A stretch of 64,000 nucleotides of DNA from Hemileia vastatrix (lineage: Eukaryota; Basidiomycota; Pucciniomycetes; Pucciniales; Zaghouaniaceae). The notes under the pieces were generated by a model. It was not told where the DNA came from. It saw nothing but the letters and a program-made list of their open reading frames with translations, and searched no databases. Where the stretch lies: the NCBI GenBank assembly GCA_030280995.1, contig JASXTE010000015.1:1816501-1880500 (forward strand), written 5' to 3'. Both the position numbers and the translations under genes were made by a program. This document shows, piece by piece, positions 59,111 to 64,000 of the stretch; positions within the stretch are counted from its first letter, which is position 1, and every line of letters starts with the position of its first letter.

Positions 59111-60264
59111 TGATGTTTTACTTTTCATATTAATAATATAATGGTTGAGAAAGTATTAAAGAAATATAGAAAAATGATAAGCAAAACATGAAATTACATG
59201 TCTATAAAATCTTCTTCCATTTGTAGCTGATTGATCAAAATTAATTATAAAGTTTATTTTATAATCACTGTTTTAAAAAATAAATGGTTAGATAAATAAA
59301 TTGAACATTTTTGATAAGGAATAAAGAAAAGTAAATTGACAAACAAATAAAAAAACTTTAAGTTAACTGAAAAAGAATTATTTTATAATTAATCGAAAGG
59401 GTACAGTAAAAGATACCATAAAAATAAATTCAGAATTAGAATCATTAGATTAACTTGTCTAAAGTGTAAAAAAGTGTAACAAACCAAAATGATATGAAAT
59501 GCAATAGCAAGAAAAATTTGCTTACCGGTAATCAGATAAGGTCAAGAAAATAGTACCAATAATTCAAAATGATAAAGCAAAAATATGATTGATAATTTTT
59601 GAAAAAGTTAAGTGAGAAAGAGAAAGGAAAAATAAATTGGGTGGCAAACAGATGTATATATCATGAATTTTCACTGATCACATTTTCAAAAAAATGCAGC
59701 TCTCCAAGTCATATGATAAACTTCATCTAAATTCCAAGAATGATGTTGCCAAGGCACTGTACACAGCATGATCATTTTTTCCTATGCATATACTAATTCC
59801 AGCTAGAATTCACTTGGCTGCATGTTGTACAGATGCACATTTGTGGAACACTGAATTTCACATCTAAAAAAAATTGACGCCACATAACTCTAGCTACCAT
59901 GTTTCACGTAGCTAAAAAGCATACACTCATCACATTTAAATTTACATTGCGCCAAAATTAATTCATTTTTGAATTTTTTTAAAGGGAACTATAATGTGCA
60001 CCACCTATTTCTAAAATATGAACCTCCGCACCATATTAAATTGGGAGACTTTTAATTATGCAATTTTTTTGCCGTGACCTTTTTCCTGATCTTACTTGGT
60101 TCAAAATATTGAAACATGGCCAATGTTGATGAAAGAAACATTTGATTTTGTTTCTATGTGTAAAAATGGAAGGCTGTTTCTTACTGGCTGAAGAGTGTTG
60201 TATATTTTATTTGAACAAATTTTTATTTTTTTATGTATTTTATTTAAAAAATTTACTTTTTATT
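59111..60264. other. AT-rich sequence without a gene
   Basis: No supportable gene or repeat family. It may still belong to the large CACTA-type element, but no terminus is seen. Confidence 0.5.
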
Positions 60265-60483
60265 GCAGCCAGATTTATACTGGCTGCTTTTTAGAAACCT
60301 TAATTTATGACCCAAGCCTTTGAAATTGGCTTGGGTCCCTTACATTGCAATTTAGTACTTCCAGCCAGGGGAAACCTGGCTGGAAGTGTCTCTTTCAAGC
60401 AATCGAAATCTCTAAAAGCGACTTCGATTGCTTGCTGTAATGTTTGCCACCCTCCCAGCTAATTTACTAGGCTGGGAGGTGGC
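60265..60483. repeat. Cluster of five stem-loops
   Basis: Five successive inverted repeats have different sequences: 60265-60287 (stem GCAGCCAG, 8 bp, loop 7); 60309-60337 (GACCCAAGCC, 10 bp, loop 9); 60357-60387 (ACTTCCAGCCAGG, 13 bp, loop 5); 60396-60434 (CAAGCAATCGAA, 12 bp, loop 15); 60446-60483 (GCCACC-CTCCCAGC, 13 bp with one bulged C, loop 11). The first four stems are perfect. The cluster is more GC-rich than its flanks and ends 18 bp before the LTR of gypsy 5. Hairpins 1 and 3 share CAGCCAG. Confidence 0.9.
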
Positions 60484-60501
60484 CAAAGCAGTGTGCAACG
60501 C

Positions 60502-61610
60502 TGTGGTAGCCTAAAGTTTAGTATGGCACCTAAGTACGTAAATGGAGTTATTACGGCGTGCAAGATTGGCGTTATTATTTTTTATAAAAGGGTTTTATTT
60601 AATTTATTGGAGTTTAAAATATGAAGAAATTGGTCACGAGCGAATGCCTACACAAATACAATTTATTTTACGGAGAAAGCTTATTATTATGGTCTGAAAA
60701 ATTTATAAGTATCAAGTCAAGTCACTCAAGAACCTTGGGAAATTTTCCCAGAATTTTTACTATTTTTCTTATATTTTTAAATGAATTTTAAAGTTTTATA
60801 GAAATATTTACGTTTTCAAAAATTACTTAACTTTGATGAATTTTCACGGGGTAATTAGAGCTGAGCAGACTACGAAAATTAGTTTGGTATGTAAAGGGGA
60901 AGTAGCTCTATTATGTGTAATTTTTCTAGATTTTTTATTATAGTTTTAAGGTTCTAATTGAGTCAGGAAGTCCAGACGGACTCCGTAAGGACTCCGTACG
61001 GACTCCGTATGGGCTCCGGATTGACTCTGGAAGAGCTCTGGAGGGGAAAACTTAGGCACGTGACTAGGAATACTTAAGCGCTTCTCAAACTCGAAATTGA
61101 GAGGGGGGACACAACATACAGCTTAATCATTAACAACCATGGTCTCATTTTTTTATTACTCAACAAATTAAATAAATTGTAATACCCTTATAACTTTATA
61201 TTTTATATATAACATTTTAGAAATACTACTCAACAATTTAAATCACACTTCATATAGGGTATCTTTAGAAAGGTCTTCATCACTGGGACTTGATTATTGC
61301 TGTCTCATAAAAATTCAAATTATTATAAAAACATAAAAGTCAATCTTTTCAGATCTTTCACTGGTACACCTTAATTGTTGTTATCAGTATTTCATTTTTC
61401 AACAGCTACAATCATTAAATCTCAATAAGCGTTAAATATTTTAGAGTTTCATTATTTTTATCAATCAGATCCAAGTAGACTGGTTAGCTTAGTGATTTAG
61501 AATTCCCAATTTGTTATTTTTTATTGGAAGGAGGGGGTTTTCAGCTAAATCCACATATCTCCTCCGGATTCTGCTTACAGCAAGGCGACTTAAAGAGTTT
61601 ACCTTACCAT
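60502..61610 (+). repeat. Gypsy 5 LTR, copy 1 (1109 bp)
   Basis: It starts TGTGGTAGCC and ends TTACCA. A TATAAAAGGG box lies near 60582. A GGACTCCGTA-type 12-bp unit is repeated about four times at 60970-61020. The primer-binding-site-like sequence TTGGCGCCCAACATGGGG follows at 61614. It is nearly the same length as the second LTR (1111 bp). Confidence 0.9.
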
Positions 61611-62275
61611 AGTTGGCGCCCAACATGGGGTTCGATTTCTCTAGCTTTCTTTAAAGACTTACTTGGATCAAGAACGTTATTAGCCTGCAAGAGGCTTATT
61701 TTCTGGAAGTCTAATTGGATTTTTGTTATTGGCCTGCAAGAGGCTTGTTATTTTATTGATTGTTAACGCTTTTCATTACTTATTGGGATGTCTTCTTCTG
61801 CTGTTGCTTCTGGATCTTCTAACCCTCTTACTCCCTCAGTTAGAATTGTTTCTTGGGATGGCCCAAAGTTTGATGGGGAGGAGGTTAAATGGTTCATTAG
61901 CAGGTATGAAGCTGCTGCTGCTGTTGATGGTGCTTCTCATGTGGATATGGTGAAGCAAGTTAGGTTTTTTATTGCTGATAGGGAGGTGGAAAAAGAGGTT
62001 ATTGCTATGCAGGCATTCAAGGACAAGGATTGGGTTAAGCTTTCTAAAGCTATGGTTGATAGATGGGGTGTTAGGTTTACTATGATAGACCTCAATAAAA
62101 TCGTTGGAGACTGGCAAGAAAAAGGTGGAGTTTCTTCTATGGCTGACTTCAAAAAGCTCTGTGTTCAGTTTGATGAAGTGGTGGAATATCTCATACTGGT
62201 GGACGAGTTAGTGCATGAGAACCAAGCAAAAGATTTGTTTTGGACAGCATGCAGCAGGGATATTCGAATGGACGT
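61611..62275 (+). pseudogene. Gypsy 5 gag, first copy, truncated by the second LTR
   Basis: After the primer-binding site and a short leader, ATG at 61788 opens MSSSAVASGSSNPLTPSVRI, then the gag-like body (VSWDGPKFDGEEVKWFISRY, VDRWGVRFTMIDLNKIVGDW, FDEVVEYLILVDELVHENQA). It ends in DIRMDV at 62275, where LTR copy 2 begins; codons beyond that belong to the LTR. Confidence 0.85.
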
Positions 62276-63386
62276 TGTGGTAGCCTAAAGTTTAGTACGG
62301 CACCTAAATATGTAAATGGAGTTATCACGGCATGCAAGATTGGCGTTATTATTTTTTTATATAAAAGGGTTTTATTTAATTTATTGGAGTTTTAAATATG
62401 AAGAAATTGGTCACGAGCAAATGCCTACACGAAAACAATTTATTTTGCGGAGAAAACTTATTTTTACGGTTTGAAAAATTTATAAGTATCAAGTCGAGTC
62501 ACTCAAGAACCTTGGGAAATTTTCCCAGAATTTTTACTATTTTTCTTATATTTTTAAATGAATTTTAAAGTTTTATAGAAATATTTACGTTTTTCAAAAA
62601 TTACTTAACTTTGATGAATTTTCACGGGGTAATTAGAGCTGCGCAGACTACGAAAATTAGTTTGGTAGGTAAAGGGGAAGTAGCTCTATTATGTGTAATT
62701 TTTCTAGATTTTTTATTATGGTTTTAAGGTTCTAAATTGAGTCCGGAAGTCCGGACGGACTCCGTTTCGACTCCGTACGGACTCTGTACGGGCTCCGGAT
62801 TGACTCTGGAAGAGCTCTGGAGGGGAAAACTTAGGCACGTGACTAGGAATACTTAAGCGCTTCTCAAACTCGAAATTGAGAAGGGGGACACAACATACAG
62901 CTTAATCATTAACTACCACAGTCTCATTTTTTATTACTCAACAAATTAAAATAACTTGTAATACCCTTATAACATTATTATTTTTACATAACATTTTAGA
63001 AATACAATTCAACAGTTTAAATAACACTTCATACAGGGTATCTTTAGAAAGGTCTTCATCACTGGGACTTGATTATTGCTGTCTCATATAAATTTAAAAT
63101 ATTATAAAAACATAAAAGTCAATCTTTTCAGATCTTTCACTGGTACACCTTAATTGTTGTTATCAGTATTTCTTTATCAACAGCCACTTTTTTTAAATCT
63201 CAATAAGCGTTAATTATTTTAGAGTTTCATTATTTTTATCAATCAGATCTAAGTAGATTGGTTAGCTTAGTGATTTAGAACACCTACTTTGTTAATTTTA
63301 TTGGAAGGACGGGGTTTTCAGCTAAATCCACATATCTCCTCCGGATTCTGCTTACAGCAAGGCGACTGTAAGAGTTTACCTTACCA
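62276..63386 (+). repeat. Gypsy 5 LTR, copy 2 (1111 bp)
   Basis: It starts TGTGGTAGCC inside the first gag and ends TTACCA before a second primer-binding site (TTGGCGCCCAACGTGGGG, 63390). Compared with copy 1 the differences I checked near the start are all transitions (C/T or G/A). Confidence 0.9.
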
Positions 63387-64000
63387 TAGTTGGCGCCCAA
63401 CGTGGGGTTCGAATTTCTCTAGCTTTCTTTAAAAGACTTACTTGGATCAAGAACGTTATTAGCCTGCAAGAGGCTTATTTTCTGGAACTCTAATTGGATT
63501 TTTGTTATTGGCCTGCAAGAGGCTTGTTATTTTATCGATTGTTAACGCTTTTCATTACTTATTGGGATGTCTTCTTCTGCTGTTGCTTCTGGATCTTCTA
63601 ACCCTCTTACTCCCTCAGTTAGAATTGTTTCTTGGGATGGCCCAAAGTTTGATGGGGAGGAGGTTAAATGGTTCATTAGCAGGTATGAAGCTGCTGCTGC
63701 TGTTGATGGTGCTTCCCATGTGGATATGGTGAAGCAAGTTAGGTTTTTTATTGCTGATAGGGAGGTGGAAAAAGAGGTTATTGCTATGCAGGCATTTAAG
63801 GACAAGGATTGGGTTAAGCTTTCTAAAGCTATGGTTGATAGATGGGGTGTTAGGTTTACTATGATGGACCTCAACAAAATTGTAGGTGACTGGCAAGCTA
63901 AAGGTGGTGTTTCTTCAATGGTGGACTTCAAAAAACTTTGTGTTCAGTTTGATGAAGTGGTAGAATATCTTATATTGGTGGATGAATTAGTGCATGAAAA
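63387..64000 (+). CDS. Gypsy 5 gag, second copy, runs off the window
   Basis: ATG is at 63567, with the same N-terminus as the first copy and few changes (SSMVDFKK for SSMADFKK). It is open to the window end. A leader of about 180 bp separates it from the LTR. Whether the element is complete cannot be told here. Confidence 0.8.

Larger units (their letters stand above)
39385..60264 (+). mobile_element. Large CACTA-type element with cargo genes (unit B); right end not seen
   Basis: The left terminus CACCACAGAAAATTTGGGGG at 39385 plus the palindrome GGTATTGCTAGCAATACC (39405-39422) interrupts gypsy 4. Downstream lie SNF2 (+), X1 (-), tnp2 transposase (+), X2 (+), a palindrome array, an unknown gene (+) and a TET/JBP-like dioxygenase (-). 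A tnp2 gene fits a CACTA-type element. Cargo membership is secure for SNF2, X1 and tnp2, because unit A repeats the block. For X2 it is supported by homology to X1. For the unknown gene and the dioxygenase it rests on position only. No matching right end is found, so the stated end is only where gypsy 5 and the hairpin cluster begin. Confidence 0.55.

Noticed and set aside
60265..60483. tRNA or rRNA gene to explain the hairpins
   Set aside because: Stem sizes, loops and spacing do not fit a cloverleaf, and no conserved tRNA loop sequence is seen.
61723..61953. Leu-rich ORF beside gypsy 5 gag
   Set aside because: Alternative frame of the gag start region; the 61788 frame has the gag motifs.

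Overview
The window reads as a transposon-saturated stretch of an AT-rich fungal nuclear genome. The evidence is 55-85 bp GT-AG introns, several Ty3/gypsy elements of the kinds found in basidiomycetes, a tnp2-type (CACTA/EnSpm) transposase and a TET/JBP-like dioxygenase. A basidiomycete is likely and a rust-type lineage is plausible, but no single-copy host gene is present to prove it. Almost every coding region carries stop codons, frameshifts or nested insertions.

Layout. 1-4435: unit A, a decayed block of SNF2 ATPase C-terminus (+), a family-X gene (-) and a tnp2 transposase (+), cut off at about 4436. 4436-14930: minus-strand Ty3/gypsy 1, with a repeat-rich 3' side that carries an opposite-strand ORF set. 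14931-19896: minus-strand Ty3/gypsy 2, nearly open from gag through RNase H but joined abruptly to gypsy 1. 19896-21396: LTR sequence between head-to-head gypsies 2 and 3. 21397-34051: plus-strand chromovirus-type gypsy 3, split inside its reverse transcriptase by a 4624-bp non-autonomous CACTA-type element (23675-28298). 35105-35145: right end of another CACTA-type element. 35146-39384: gypsy 4, cut at 39385 by a CACTA-type left terminus.

From 39385, unit B is the more complete paralogue of unit A. It holds an SNF2 ATPase, family-X gene X1 (-), a tnp2 transposase (interrupted by a 261-bp MITE), a second family-X gene X2, a 1.9-kb array of about 20 GATC-centred palindromes, an unrecognised multi-exon gene, and a TET/JBP-like 2-oxoglutarate/Fe(II) dioxygenase (-). 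I read this as one large cargo-bearing CACTA transposon, with its right end not visible. Its cargo would be a chromatin remodeller and a 5-methylcytosine oxidase, suggesting self-encoded control of DNA methylation. That is an inference.

60265-60483 holds five consecutive near-perfect hairpins of different sequence. 60502-64000 is gypsy 5: an LTR, a truncated gag, then a second LTR and gag of the same family inserted in the same orientation.

The strongest undescribed-looking signals are: (i) the cargo-bearing CACTA unit; (ii) an internal palindrome in every CACTA terminus, kept palindromic by paired substitutions between two families; (iii) the palindrome array, whose variation falls on its CpG positions, and the large inverted repeat inside it; (iv) the five-hairpin cluster.
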